A stretch of DNA of 64,000 nt from an uncultured Lachnospiraceae bacterium (GTDB taxonomy: Bacteria; Bacillota; Clostridia; Lachnospirales; Lachnospiraceae), in the NCBI GenBank assembly GCA_902761665.1, contig CACWLA010000002.1, positions 1-64,000 of the forward strand, in the 5' to 3' direction. The notes beneath the pieces were generated by a model. That model saw nothing but the letters and a program-made list of their open reading frames with translations. It did no database searches and was not told the DNA's origin. Position 1 is the first letter of the stretch. The number at the start of each line of letters is the position of its first letter. Made by a program: the position numbers and the translations under genes. This document shows, piece by piece, positions 16,228 through 25,105 of the stretch.

Positions 16228-18564
16228 ATGGCATTTCTTGAACTGAAAAACATCGGAAAGATCTACGTTTCCGAGGGGAACGTGGCCGTCGGCATCCGCG
16301 GCGTCGATCTTGCCTTTGAGAAGGGAGAGTTCGTCGCGGTCACCGGCGAGTCCGGCTCGGGCAAGTCCACCCTGCTGAACGTGATCAGCGGGATGGACTC
16401 CTATGAGGAAGGCGAGATGCTCATTGAGGGGCAGCCGACCTCGCATTTCCTGGAGCCGGAGCGTGAACGCTACCGCGAGGAATATATCTCGTTTATCTTC
16501 CAGGATTACAACATCCTGGATTCCTTTACCGTGCTCCAGAACGTGGAGCTCGCGCTGATGTCCTCCTTCCCGGATCCGATAAAACGCCGGGCAAGGGCTG
16601 TCGAACTCCTGAACCGCGTCGGGCTCGGGGACCGGCTGCGCCAGCGCGGCAGCAGACTGTCCGGCGGGCAGAAACAGCGGACGGTCATCGCCCGCGCGCT
16701 CGCGAAGGACAGCCCGATCATCCTTGCGGATGAACCGACCGGCAACCTCGATTCCGAGAGCGCGAAGGAGATCATGGCGCTTTTGAAGGAGGTCTCGAAG
16801 GACCGCCTGCTCATCGTGGTAACGCACAACATCGAAGAGGTCTCCGGCTACGCGACGCGCGAGGTCCGGGTCTTTGACGGCGCGGTCGCGGGGGATACCG
16901 GCCAGAGGAAAACGACGCCTTCCGGAGAGAACGCCGGGTGTCCGGCCGTTACGGAAGCGACGGCACCGGCAGAACCGCAGCCTGCTGCCTCTTCCGCCGG
17001 GAAGCGCGTGAAAACGCATGCCCTTCGGAACGGGATCACCCTCGGCCGCGCAATGTTCAGCGCCATGCCGAAGCTTTCCCTCTTCATATGCCTGCTGATG
17101 CTGCTTGGCTCCCTCGGCCTCCTGATGGTGACAGGCGCCTGCGGCGAAGTACCGGAGCTCCTCGGGAAGCCCACGATGTTCGCCCCGACCGAAGGGCGCC
17201 TCGTCGTTACGAAGAGCGACGGCACGGCGCTGTCCGACCGTGAGCTGGAAAGCCTGGCGGATGAGACCGGCGCGGTCCGGATGCTGCATTACGATTATCT
17301 TCTGGACCTTTTCCGGGCGGATTTCGGAAAGAATACCTATGTCCCCGGTGCAAGGGACGACTACGGCCTGCAGCCGGTTTACGGCGTGCATTTCCGGGAA
17401 AAGATCTTCGGCCGTGAACCTCACGATGAAAACGAGGCGCTGCTGTACCTGCCGGTCTCGCTCCGCCCGGTCTTCGGCGCGGGCGACGATTTCGTCCGTC
17501 ACGCCGCCTGGTGCGGCCTGGAATTCAAGGTCGTCGGCGTGCAGTACTATGTTGACAACAACCTGACGCCGAAGATCCTTCTGACGGAGGATGGCTTTGC
17601 CTGCGCCCTGGCTGCGCAGCTTCTGCAGGATGCATCGGTATCGGTGAAACTGGGATTCCGGAAAGGAAGCGGCCTCAGCAATGCGCAGACGATCGACCGG
17701 ATCCTGCCGAGTTTCGACATGCCGAAAGACGCGGTCTACGTCAACGCCGCCGGCTGGACCGACGCACTGGATGCCCGCACCGCGGCGGGGAACGTTCCCT
17801 GCGCGCAGATCACGATGAGCGCCTATTTCCGTTCCAACAACGGCTTCCTGAATCAGTTCCTCGGCCGCTCACAGCTCGCCTTCCGGGACAGCATCGAGAT
17901 GCCCGGCGACTTTTATCTCCGGGAAAGGCCGGAGGGCGTGGGCGAGTTTGTCCGCGGCACGCAGGAGGCTTCATACCTTGCGGTGAACGCAGACCTTCTG
18001 CGCAGCATGATGGAGGAAAAACTGGCCGGGACCTACCCGCAGGCTTCCCTGTTCTACGGAAGTGACAGGAAGGCGCAGGCCGCAGCGGAAACGCTCCGTC
18101 AGGAAGGCTACGTCTCCGCGCTTTCCACGGCGAAATACTCACCCGAGATCTATGAGACCGTGCTCGGTTCGGCGCGGGGGATCCTCCTGCTCGTCATCTG
18201 GGTGCTGGTGGTGATCTTCCTCGCCTTCTTCATCAACCTCTGTTCCGGCAAGGCCGTAGGCGCCTTCCGGCATGACCTCGCGATCCTGCGCTCGATGGGC
18301 ATCCCGGTCCGGACGGTCGTGGCCGGGCTCTTCACGCGCCTGTACCTTGCGCTCCTTCCGTCCTGCGCCTTCGTGCTGATCCTGGCCTTCGTACTTTTCC
18401 GGACGCCCGCGGGCAACGCGGCCTTCCCCTACCTTTACTGGTGGCAGTACCTGCTGATCTTCCTCGGCATGGCTGTGATGGCAGCCCGCGTCGGCAGGAA
18501 GCAGGTGAAGAAACTCTTCGGCACCAGCGTACGGGAAGCCCTGAGAGGAGGTGACGAAGCATGA
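16228..18564 (+). CDS. ABC transporter with fused FtsX-like permease, subunit 1
   Basis: A 778-residue protein. Residues 1-225 are a LolD/MacB-type ATPase: Walker A GESGSGKS (40-47), signature LSGGQKQR (144-151), Walker B ILADEPTG (165-172). A linker leads to a membrane helix near 285-305, a 330-residue extracytoplasmic domain, and three C-terminal helices of FtsX type. MacB-like transporters do not pump through a pore but transmit ATP-driven movement to an outer domain, exporting peptides or acting in envelope stress. It is translated right after the aldehyde dehydrogenase stop and overlaps the next gene by 4 bases. Confidence 0.88.
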   Translation: MAFLELKNIGKIYVSEGNVAVGIRGVDLAFEKGEFVAVTGESGSGKSTLLNVISGMDSYEEGEMLIEGQPTSHFLEPERERYREEYISFIFQDYNILDSFTVLQNVELALMSSFPDPIKRRARAVELLNRVGLGDRLRQRGSRLSGGQKQRTVIARALAKDSPIILADEPTGNLDSESAKEIMALLKEVSKDRLLIVVTHNIEEVSGYATREVRVFDGAVAGDTGQRKTTPSGENAGCPAVTEATAPAEPQPAASSAGKRVKTHALRNGITLGRAMFSAMPKLSLFICLLMLLGSLGLLMVTGACGEVPELLGKPTMFAPTEGRLVVTKSDGTALSDRELESLADETGAVRMLHYDYLLDLFRADFGKNTYVPGARDDYGLQPVYGVHFREKIFGREPHDENEALLYLPVSLRPVFGAGDDFVRHAAWCGLEFKVVGVQYYVDNNLTPKILLTEDGFACALAAQLLQDASVSVKLGFRKGSGLSNAQTIDRILPSFDMPKDAVYVNAAGWTDALDARTAAGNVPCAQITMSAYFRSNNGFLNQFLGRSQLAFRDSIEMPGDFYLRERPEGVGEFVRGTQEASYLAVNADLLRSMMEEKLAGTYPQASLFYGSDRKAQAAAETLRQEGYVSALSTAKYSPEIYETVLGSARGILLLVIWVLVVIFLAFFINLCSGKAVGAFRHDLAILRSMGIPVRTVVAGLFTRLYLALLPSCAFVLILAFVLFRTPAGNAAFPYLYWWQYLLIFLGMAVMAARVGRKQVKKLFGTSVREALRGGDEA

Positions 18565-21110
18565 TCCGCCTCGAAAAAGTCGATAAATATTACAATAAGG
18601 GGCAGGCCAACGCGATCCACGTGCTGAACCAGATCACGCTGGAACTGCCGGATACGGGCATGGTCGCCGTTTTCGGCCGCAGCGGCTGCGGGAAGACGAC
18701 GCTCCTGAACGCCATCGGCGGTCTCGACGGTTTTTCCGGCGGGAGCCTCACGGTAAACGGGCAGGACATCCGGAAGGATACGGACACGCTCAGGAACCGT
18801 GAGATCGGCTACATTTTCCAGAACTACAACCTGATCCCGAAGGAAAGCGTGCAGGAGAACGTCGCCGACGCCCTGCGGCTTGTCGGGATGAAGGATGAAG
18901 AAGAGATCAGACGGCGCGTCCAGGCGGCACTTTCCGCCGTGGGGATGGCGAAATTCAGCCTGCGGCGGCCGGATACCCTGTCCGGCGGGCAGCAGCAGCG
19001 CGTGGCCATCGCCCGCGCGATCGTGAAGGATCCGCCGATCATCCTCGCGGACGAACCGACCGGCAACCTTGACGAAGCCAATACGCTGCAGGTCATGGAC
19101 ATGCTGCGGAGCCTCGCAAAGGACCGCCTGGTCGTTCTGGTGACGCACGAAGCGCATCTCGTGGACCTCTACTGCGACGTCGTCGTGAAACTTTCCGACG
19201 GGAAAGTGGAATCCGTTTACACGAACGATAATGCGGCCGGCCTGGACGCGGCGAAGCGGAGCGAGATCTGGCTCGGTGAACTGCCGCGGTCCGAGACCGT
19301 CTGGCGGGCGGCCGACGTGGAATACTACGGCGAAGCCCCGGAGGAACCGGTGCACATCGTGGTCGTGAACCATGAGGGCAGGCTCTACCTGAAGGTGAAG
19401 AGCCCGGGCGTCCGGGTCCTTGACGAAAACAGTGAAATAAAGCTGAAGGAGGGCCGCTACGAGCCCCGTCCGGAAGGAGAGCGTCAGGCCATGGATCTTT
19501 CCACGCTCCCGAAGCTGACGCCCGGAAAGTGCGGCCGCCTCTTCCGCCTGAAGGATTCGGTCCGGAGCGGTCTGGATATGGTCTCGCGCCGCGGAAAGAA
19601 GAAGGGGAGCCGGCTGCTCCGCTTCGTCATGATGCTCTTTGCTGCGATCCTGGTGCTGACGAGCGCGAGCAGCGGGACAAGTTTCCGCAAAATAAAGGAG
19701 GCCGGCGGGACCGTCAGCGGGCAGCTTTACTATCTGAAAGCGGACAGTACGGCGGCGCTCGAGGCGATCCGGAAGGCGGCCGTGCCGGAGAACGGCTTCG
19801 ACAGCGTCTATTACCGCATTTTCTACGGAGAAACGCCTTACGTGCTCCCGGAATTCCGGATCACGCCGGGACACTTCCTCACCTCCTCGGCCATGGGGAG
19901 CCGCCTGACGCTGCAGGCTGCACCGCTCCCGGCAGGGAAGCTGCCGGCGGGAACGGCCGTTCTTGCCGGAGAGCTGGGTGCGGACGGGGCCGTGCTGTCG
20001 CGTGCGGCAGCGGATGCCCTGCTCGAGACATCCTCCGTCGGCTACATCAAAACCTACCGCGACCTGATCGGCCTTTCGCTCGCGAGCGGACGGGAAGGCG
20101 AAGAGAATACGCAGCCCGGCATCAGCGCCGTCGTCGAGGGCAGTGAGAAGATCATTTATCTGCCCGGTCCCGCGCTTTCGGACTGGCTGCTGTCCGATGG
20201 CAGCCTGAACATTTACCGGGCTTCCCTGGTGAAGGGATATGAAAACGTGCCGGAAGGCCGCGCCGTCGTCGTCCGCTACTATGAGAATGCGGCGGACAGC
20301 CTGAAACCGGGCGATACGCTCACGGCGCGCGGTGCGGAACTGACCGTGGACCGGGTGATCGATGCCTTCACTGAGGATCAGGATGACTCGGCGTTCTACC
20401 GGGAGATCCGGGAAGGCGAATATTCCTACCGGGAGCCGCTTACCTGGGGCAATGTCTGCGTTCTCGTAAGCGACGCGGACTGCGAAAGGATCGCCTCGTC
20501 CCTCGGAAAAACGGACAGCCTCCTGTCCTTTGACGAGGAACTGTACGACCTGGACAAGAGCGAGAACCGTTACCGCAGCTGGTACGCGGTCTGTCACGCC
20601 TCCGACGCAGGAAAAGCGGAAGCAGCTGTCCGCGCGCTGGAGGAGAATGCGAAGGTCGGGGCTGCCACGCCCGCCGAGGCGCGGGAAGAGGTCCTGCGGG
20701 AGGTGAAGGCCGGCAGCCGCGGGAGCATGGTCTCCCTGGCCGTCATGACGGCCATCCTGTGCCTGTGCATGTATTTCATCATGCGCGCGAACCTGATGGG
20801 GCGCGTCCGCGAGGTGGGGATCCGCCGCGCGATCGGCGTGACGAAGAAGAACCTTGTCTTTCGCTTCCTCATCGAAGCGCTCGTCCTCTGTGCGTCGACG
20901 GTGCTCATCGGCTTCCTGCTCTCGAGCTTCATCATGCGCCTGTGGGTCACGAACTCCGCCCTGATGAAGATGCTGTTCTACTATCCCCTGTGGATGATGC
21001 TTGTCCTTTTAGTCCTTCTGGTTTCGCTCTGTGCGTTCTGCGGCGTGCTGCCGGTGCTGCTTCTGCTCCGGAAAAAGCCCAGCGCGATCCTCGCGAAGTA
21101 CGATATTTGA
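18561..21110 (+). CDS. ABC transporter with fused FtsX-like permease, subunit 2
   Basis: An 849-residue protein of the same order: ATPase (Walker A GRSGCGKT at 39-46, signature LSGGQQQR, Walker B ILADEPTG), linker, membrane helix at roughly 350-370, large outer domain, and three FtsX helices at the C-terminus, ending [12 protein letters not shown]. The ATGA overlap with subunit 1 suggests a 1:1 heterodimer. Its outer domain differs from that of subunit 1, so the two probably have different roles. There is no adjacent two-component system of the Bce type, and no accessory lipoprotein. Cargo is unknown: antimicrobial peptides, lipoproteins or signals are all possible. Confidence 0.88.
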   Translation: MIRLEKVDKYYNKGQANAIHVLNQITLELPDTGMVAVFGRSGCGKTTLLNAIGGLDGFSGGSLTVNGQDIRKDTDTLRNREIGYIFQNYNLIPKESVQENVADALRLVGMKDEEEIRRRVQAALSAVGMAKFSLRRPDTLSGGQQQRVAIARAIVKDPPIILADEPTGNLDEANTLQVMDMLRSLAKDRLVVLVTHEAHLVDLYCDVVVKLSDGKVESVYTNDNAAGLDAAKRSEIWLGELPRSETVWRAADVEYYGEAPEEPVHIVVVNHEGRLYLKVKSPGVRVLDENSEIKLKEGRYEPRPEGERQAMDLSTLPKLTPGKCGRLFRLKDSVRSGLDMVSRRGKKKGSRLLRFVMMLFAAILVLTSASSGTSFRKIKEAGGTVSGQLYYLKADSTAALEAIRKAAVPENGFDSVYYRIFYGETPYVLPEFRITPGHFLTSSAMGSRLTLQAAPLPAGKLPAGTAVLAGELGADGAVLSRAAADALLETSSVGYIKTYRDLIGLSLASGREGEENTQPGISAVVEGSEKIIYLPGPALSDWLLSDGSLNIYRASLVKGYENVPEGRAVVVRYYENAADSLKPGDTLTARGAELTVDRVIDAFTEDQDDSAFYREIREGEYSYREPLTWGNVCVLVSDADCERIASSLGKTDSLLSFDEELYDLDKSENRYRSWYAVCHASDAGKAEAAVRALEENAKVGAATPAEAREEVLREVKAGSRGSMVSLAVMTAILCLCMYFIMRANLMGRVREVGIRRAIGVTKKNLVFRFLIEALVLCASTVLIGFLLSSFIMRLWVTNSALMKMLFYYPLWMMLVLLVLLVSLCAFCGVLPVLLLLRKKPSAILAKYDI

Positions 21111-21129
21111 GCAGCGGCCGCATCAGGCA

Positions 21130-21158
21130 TAGCAATTTCCGCGGAAATGCGGTATAAT
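21130..21158 (+). promoter_or_regulatory. Possible promoter of the NAD salvage operon
   Basis: A consensus TATAAT stands at 21153-21158 but the -35 region (AGCAAT around 21131-21136) is weak. A 12-bp palindrome TTTCCGCGGAAA at 21136-21147 lies in the spacer and could be an operator; no NrtR-type regulator gene is in the window. Confidence 0.45.
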
Positions 21159-21219
21159 AAAAAAACACTGTCCGGCGCCGCATTCGGCGCGCGTGAAAAA
21201 AGATAAGTTGGAGGCTGCC

Positions 21220-21942
21220 ATGAAAGACGAGATCATCGCCTGGATCAGGGACTATTTCGGGACGCAGGGGAACCCGCCTGCGGTCGTCGGGATCTCCGGC
21301 GGAACGGATTCGTCCGTGACCGCTGCGCTGCTCTGCGAAGCGCTGGGACCGGAACACGTTTACGGGGTGCTCATGCCCTGCGGCGTGCAGCACGACATCG
21401 ACGTGTCGCTCGCGTTAGTTAAGCATCTGGGGATGCCTTACCGCGTCGTCAACATCGAGGAGCCGGTGAAGGCGCTCCGGGAACTTGTCGGGGACGCCAT
21501 GAACTGCGATCCGAACGAGATCGACGCCTACAAGACGAATACTCCGGCCAGGGTGCGCATGACGGTGCTTTACGGGATCTGCGCGCTGCTCGGCGGACGC
21601 GTCGCGAACACCTGCAATCTCTCTGAGGACTATGTGGGCTATTCGACCAAGTTCGGCGATGCCGCCGGGGATTTTGCCGTGCTTTCCGCCTTTACCAAGA
21701 CCGAAGTCCGCGAGATCGGCCGTGAGCTGGGACTGCCCGCCCTCTTCGTGGAGAAAGTGCCCGAAGACGGCATGAGCGGACGTTCCGATGAGGAAAAACT
21801 CGGCTTCACCTACGAGGTCCTGGACCGCTACATCCGCACCGGTGAGATCGAAGACGACGCCGTGAAGGCGAAGATCGACCGGATGCACAGAATAAACCTG
21901 CACAAATTACTGCCGATGCCCGGCTACGGGAAGGAGAATTGA
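21220..21942 (+). CDS. nadE: NAD+ synthetase, ammonia-dependent
   Basis: A 240-residue enzyme that amidates nicotinate adenine dinucleotide to NAD with ATP and ammonia. The PP-loop SGGTDSSVTAALL is near residues 26-38, and NLSEDYVGYSTKFGD with the later ALFVEKVPEDGMSG are family landmarks. There is no glutaminase domain. The ATG at 21220 is chosen for its GGAGG; a GTG nine codons upstream lacks one. It leads a three-gene NAD salvage operon with pncB and an NMN adenylyltransferase, which together convert nicotinate to NAD. Confidence 0.93.
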   Translation: MKDEIIAWIRDYFGTQGNPPAVVGISGGTDSSVTAALLCEALGPEHVYGVLMPCGVQHDIDVSLALVKHLGMPYRVVNIEEPVKALRELVGDAMNCDPNEIDAYKTNTPARVRMTVLYGICALLGGRVANTCNLSEDYVGYSTKFGDAAGDFAVLSAFTKTEVREIGRELGLPALFVEKVPEDGMSGRSDEEKLGFTYEVLDRYIRTGEIEDDAVKAKIDRMHRINLHKLLPMPGYGKEN

Positions 21943-21943
21943 C

Positions 21944-23152
21944 ATGAAACTTGCCCCCATCGTCGTATCCCTGCTGGATACCGACCTGTACAAATTCAAC
22001 ATGAACCAGGTGATCTTCCACAAGCATACCAGCCTGGTCGGTGAGTATCATTTCAAATGCCGCAACGCCGGGGTGGTCTTTACGCCGGAAATGCTTGAGG
22101 AGATCAACGCGCAGATCGACCATCTGTGCAGCCTGCGCTTTCAGAAGCCCGAACTGGACTACCTGCGCAGCATCCGCTTCATCAAGGACGACTACGTGGA
22201 ATTCCTGCGGCTGTGGCACCCGATCCGCGACTACGTGACGACCTCCCTTGCCGAAAACGGCGAGCTGACGGTCCACGTGAACGGACCGCTGTTCTCCGCG
22301 ATGCAGTTTGAGATCTATCTTCTTGAGATCATCAACGAGGTCTATTTCCGCTTCAGCTACGATTATGACGCGCTTTTGGCTTCGGCAAAGAAGCGTCTGG
22401 AAGAAAAGATCGAAGCCTTCCAGGACAAAAAATATACGTTCAAGTTTGCGGAATTCGGCTGCCGCAGGCGCCTCTCCCGCGAATTCGAGGGCTACGCGAT
22501 CGAGATGCTCGCGAAGGAAACGCAGAACCTGATCGGGACGTCCAACGTCTACTTTGCCTGGAAATTCGGCCTGACTCCGATCGGGACCTATGCCCACGAA
22601 TACGTCCAGATGTACCAGGGCATCGACTGGATTCCGCTGGCCTACACCAACCACTACGCCATGGAAGACTGGTACGACGAGTACCGCGGCGACAACGGGA
22701 CCGCTCTCACGGATACCATCACGACGGATCTTTTCCTGAAGGACTTCAACCGGAGCATGGTCAACAACTATTCCGGCGTGCGCCACGATTCCGGCGATCC
22801 CTATGCCTGGGGCGAGAAGATCATCGCGCACTACAAGAGCTACGGCGTGGATCCGAAGACCAAGACGCTGCTGTTCTCGGACAGCCTGAACTTCGACAAG
22901 GCGCAGAAGATCTACGATTATTTCAGGGACAGGACGCGCGTCGCCTTCGGCATCGGCACCTTCGTGGCGAACGATACCTTCGCGGAGCCGCTCAATATCG
23001 TCATCAAGCTGCAGTACGTGAACGGCCGGCCGGTCGCGAAGCTTTCCGACGCGCCGGGCAAGGTCATGTGCGATGACGAGGAATACCAGCATTATTTGGA
23101 ATCCGCCGTGCGTTTCCGCATGGAACGGGAAAAGAAGGACGGCAAGAGGTGA
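21944..23152 (+). CDS. pncB: Nicotinate phosphoribosyltransferase
   Basis: A 402-residue enzyme that joins nicotinate and PRPP to nicotinate mononucleotide, with ATP hydrolysis. The start LLDTDLYKFNMNQVIFHKH, the substrate-site segment RRRLSREFEG, and VRHDSGDPYAWGEKI are typical of PncB. It follows nadE by one base, with AAGGAG before its ATG, and its stop overlaps the next start (GTGA). The step feeds the adenylyltransferase encoded next. Confidence 0.93.
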   Translation: MKLAPIVVSLLDTDLYKFNMNQVIFHKHTSLVGEYHFKCRNAGVVFTPEMLEEINAQIDHLCSLRFQKPELDYLRSIRFIKDDYVEFLRLWHPIRDYVTTSLAENGELTVHVNGPLFSAMQFEIYLLEIINEVYFRFSYDYDALLASAKKRLEEKIEAFQDKKYTFKFAEFGCRRRLSREFEGYAIEMLAKETQNLIGTSNVYFAWKFGLTPIGTYAHEYVQMYQGIDWIPLAYTNHYAMEDWYDEYRGDNGTALTDTITTDLFLKDFNRSMVNNYSGVRHDSGDPYAWGEKIIAHYKSYGVDPKTKTLLFSDSLNFDKAQKIYDYFRDRTRVAFGIGTFVANDTFAEPLNIVIKLQYVNGRPVAKLSDAPGKVMCDDEEYQHYLESAVRFRMEREKKDGKR

Positions 23153-23745
23153 GAGAAAGACCGTATCGGCTGGGACTGGTCCTGGGGCGCTTCCAGGGCC
23201 TGCATGTCGGACATGAAGCCGTGATCCGGAAAGCCCTGTCCGTCTGCGACAGGGTCATCGTGATGATCGGCTCGGCGGACAAGGAGGGAACGGCGCACGA
23301 TCCGTTCTCCGCGAAGCTGCGGCAGGAAATGCTTGCAGCCGTGTTTCCGCGCCTTACGAAAAGCGGGCGGGTGATCCTCGTACCGCTCCCCGATCTCGGC
23401 GTGGGGAACGTGCCGGCCTGGGGCGACTACGTGATCAAAAGTGCAGAGAAGGCAGTCGGCGTGCCCGAATGCATCGTCTACGGCGATGAGGACAAGTGCC
23501 GCACCTGGTTCCCGAATCATCCTGAAATACGATATATTTCCCTTGATCGCGCGGTTATCGATATAAACGCAACGAAACTTAGGAAAATTATCCTGGAAGG
23601 CGACGAGGAAGCCTATCGGAAATATACGGCAAAAGGCCTGCACCGCTATTTCCCGCTCCTGCGGCGCATCCTTATTGAGGTCGGCGCTGAAGGGGAAGGC
23701 CGCGTCGAATACGTGCAACAGTATCACGCTTCCGGCAACAGATAG
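23149..23745 (+). CDS. Nicotinamide/nicotinate mononucleotide adenylyltransferase, NadM/NadR type
   Basis: A 198-residue nucleotidyltransferase of the HIGH superfamily. LGRFQGLHVGHEAVIRKAL (12-30) carries the GRFQ and HxGH motifs of the NadM/NadR branch, and INATKLRK near residue 142 stands in place of the usual ISxTxxR. It should transfer AMP to NMN or nicotinate mononucleotide. Translation starts at a GTG that overlaps the pncB stop. There is no C-terminal kinase domain, so it is not a full NadR. A separate NadD may exist elsewhere. Confidence 0.85.
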   Translation: MRERPYRLGLVLGRFQGLHVGHEAVIRKALSVCDRVIVMIGSADKEGTAHDPFSAKLRQEMLAAVFPRLTKSGRVILVPLPDLGVGNVPAWGDYVIKSAEKAVGVPECIVYGDEDKCRTWFPNHPEIRYISLDRAVIDINATKLRKIILEGDEEAYRKYTAKGLHRYFPLLRRILIEVGAEGEGRVEYVQQYHASGNR

Positions 23746-23817
23746 AAGCAGGATGTTGCGCAGATAAGGAAGCAAAGCGGCGCGGAGCCGTGATAAAATC
23801 GAACAGGGCAGATGAGG

Positions 23818-23857
23818 AAGATGTCATCGGTCGAAAGACCGGCGGCATCTTTTTCTG
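23818..23857 (+). terminator. Terminator/attenuator before the surface-protein genes
   Basis: AAGATG (23818-23823) pairs with CATCTT (23846-23851) and CGGTC with GACCG around a GAAA tetraloop, with an internal loop; five T follow. A TAAAAT at 23794-23799 may be a -10 box upstream of it, so the hairpin could either end the NAD operon or attenuate the surface-protein transcript. Confidence 0.7.
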
Positions 23858-23886
23858 TGCAGGAAAACGGAAAGGAGGCATGCCTC

Positions 23887-25059
23887 ATGTGGCCGGAGAA
23901 AGCAGAAAACGTACCGGGTGGAAAAACGCACCGCAGGATCAGGGCGGCGGTATGCCTCACAGCCCTGATCACCGTGATGAGCGTGATCTTCCTTCTGTGC
24001 GGTAAAAACGCCGGAGAGGAATTATCAGGGGAGAATGCGCCGGAAGAGATCACGTCCGGAGAAGGCATGATCGCTGAAACGTCTGAGGGATGCACTGCGG
24101 AAGCGGGAACCGGTGCTGCGGCCGAAACACCCGAAGAAGAACGCACTGCGGGGGAAGCGGAGAGCAGCGCCGCAGCTGAAACGTCTGAAGGCACCGAGGC
24201 ATCCTGCTCTGCCGAGATGCCGGAGGATCCTGGGACGGACGGCACTTCTGCGGAAGCCGGAGATCCTGGCGCGGCATCCTCTTTTCCGGTGGATTCTTCC
24301 GCACCGGCCGGGACTGCCGCAGGGACAGAACCTTCTGCAGCGCCGCCATCCGCGCCGGCATCTTCCGCCTCTGCACCCCCCGCAGTACCTTCTTCCGCAC
24401 CGGCCGGGACTGCCGCAGGGACAGAGCCTTCCGCAGCGCCGCCATCCGCGCCGGTGTCATCCGCCTCTTCGGCGCCCGCGGCTTCCTCGGCCGCACCGTC
24501 ATCCGCTGCGCCCGTGACCTCCGCTGCGGAACCGCCTCCCCACCGGCACAGTTACCGCGGAACGGTGACGCAGGAAGCGACCTGTGGCGCGGCAGGCGTC
24601 ATGACCTATGTCTGTGCGTGCGGCGCCTCCTATACGGAAGCGGTCCCGGCAACGGGACGTCACGACTGGACGCCGGTCACCGCGGTGATCCATCACGACG
24701 CAGAGACCCATGCGGTGCACCATGACGAGGAACGGCATTGGATCGTTGACGTTCCGGCTTACGACGAGTACGTGTACGAGCTGCATGCGGTCTGCAGCGG
24801 CTGCGGGATGGATCTGACACTGCTGGAACGTGAGAACGGTACGACGCCGGCCGAACATTCGTGGCAGCACTACGAGAAGGAAGGCGTCGGTTACGGCTGG
24901 CATGATGAGCAGGTCGTTGTGGGAAGCGTCCATCACGACGAGCAAAGCCACGAGGAAGTCATTCCGGCCTGGGACGAAACGGTCGTTGACAGGGAAGCCT
25001 GGGATGAGACTGTCATCAGTGCTTACCGCTGCGCCGTCTGCGGCGCCGTTAAGGACTGA
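23887..25059 (+). CDS. Membrane-anchored surface protein with Ser/Ala/Pro-rich stalk and Cys-pair modules
   Basis: A 390-residue protein. The ATG at 23887 has GGAGG 8 bases upstream. A basic N-terminus and one helix (about 24-40) anchor it; residues of about 45-220 are a low-complexity Glu/Ala/Ser/Thr/Pro stalk containing a 32-residue tandem repeat. The C-terminal part has metal-ribbon-like Cys pairs (CGA...CACG, CSGC, CAVC) and many His (VIHHDAETHAVHHDEE). Such His/Cys modules, with HDWTPV and WDETV segments, occur in clostridial cell-surface proteins of unknown role; zinc binding is an inference. It precedes the large wall protein by 46 bases and is likely cotranscribed with it. Confidence 0.7.
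   Translation: MWPEKAENVPGGKTHRRIRAAVCLTALITVMSVIFLLCGKNAGEELSGENAPEEITSGEGMIAETSEGCTAEAGTGAAAETPEEERTAGEAESSAAAETSEGTEASCSAEMPEDPGTDGTSAEAGDPGAASSFPVDSSAPAGTAAGTEPSAAPPSAPASSASAPPAVPSSAPAGTAAGTEPSAAPPSAPVSSASSAPAASSAAPSSAAPVTSAAEPPPHRHSYRGTVTQEATCGAAGVMTYVCACGASYTEAVPATGRHDWTPVTAVIHHDAETHAVHHDEERHWIVDVPAYDEYVYELHAVCSGCGMDLTLLERENGTTPAEHSWQHYEKEGVGYGWHDEQVVVGSVHHDEQSHEEVIPAWDETVVDREAWDETVISAYRCAVCGAVKD
24294..24473 (+). repeat. 96-base in-frame tandem repeat in the stalk
   Basis: Two nearly identical copies begin at 24294 and 24390 and encode SSAPAGTAAGTEPSAAPPSAP-like units (32-residue period). The copies differ at only a few bases, so stalk length may vary by slippage. Confidence 0.85.
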
Positions 25060-25105
25060 AGGGCAGATGCGGACCGGTCCCGCCAAAACCATCAAAGGAG
25101 AACTC

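Noticed and set aside
18435..20597. A 720-codon minus-strand frame opposite the second ABC-FtsX gene
   Set aside because: Antisense to intact ABC motifs; no support.
24830..25105. Upstream extension of the adhesin frame
   Set aside because: It overlaps the end of the preceding gene, has no ribosome site, and would bury the signal peptide; the ATG at 25106 has AAAGGAG.
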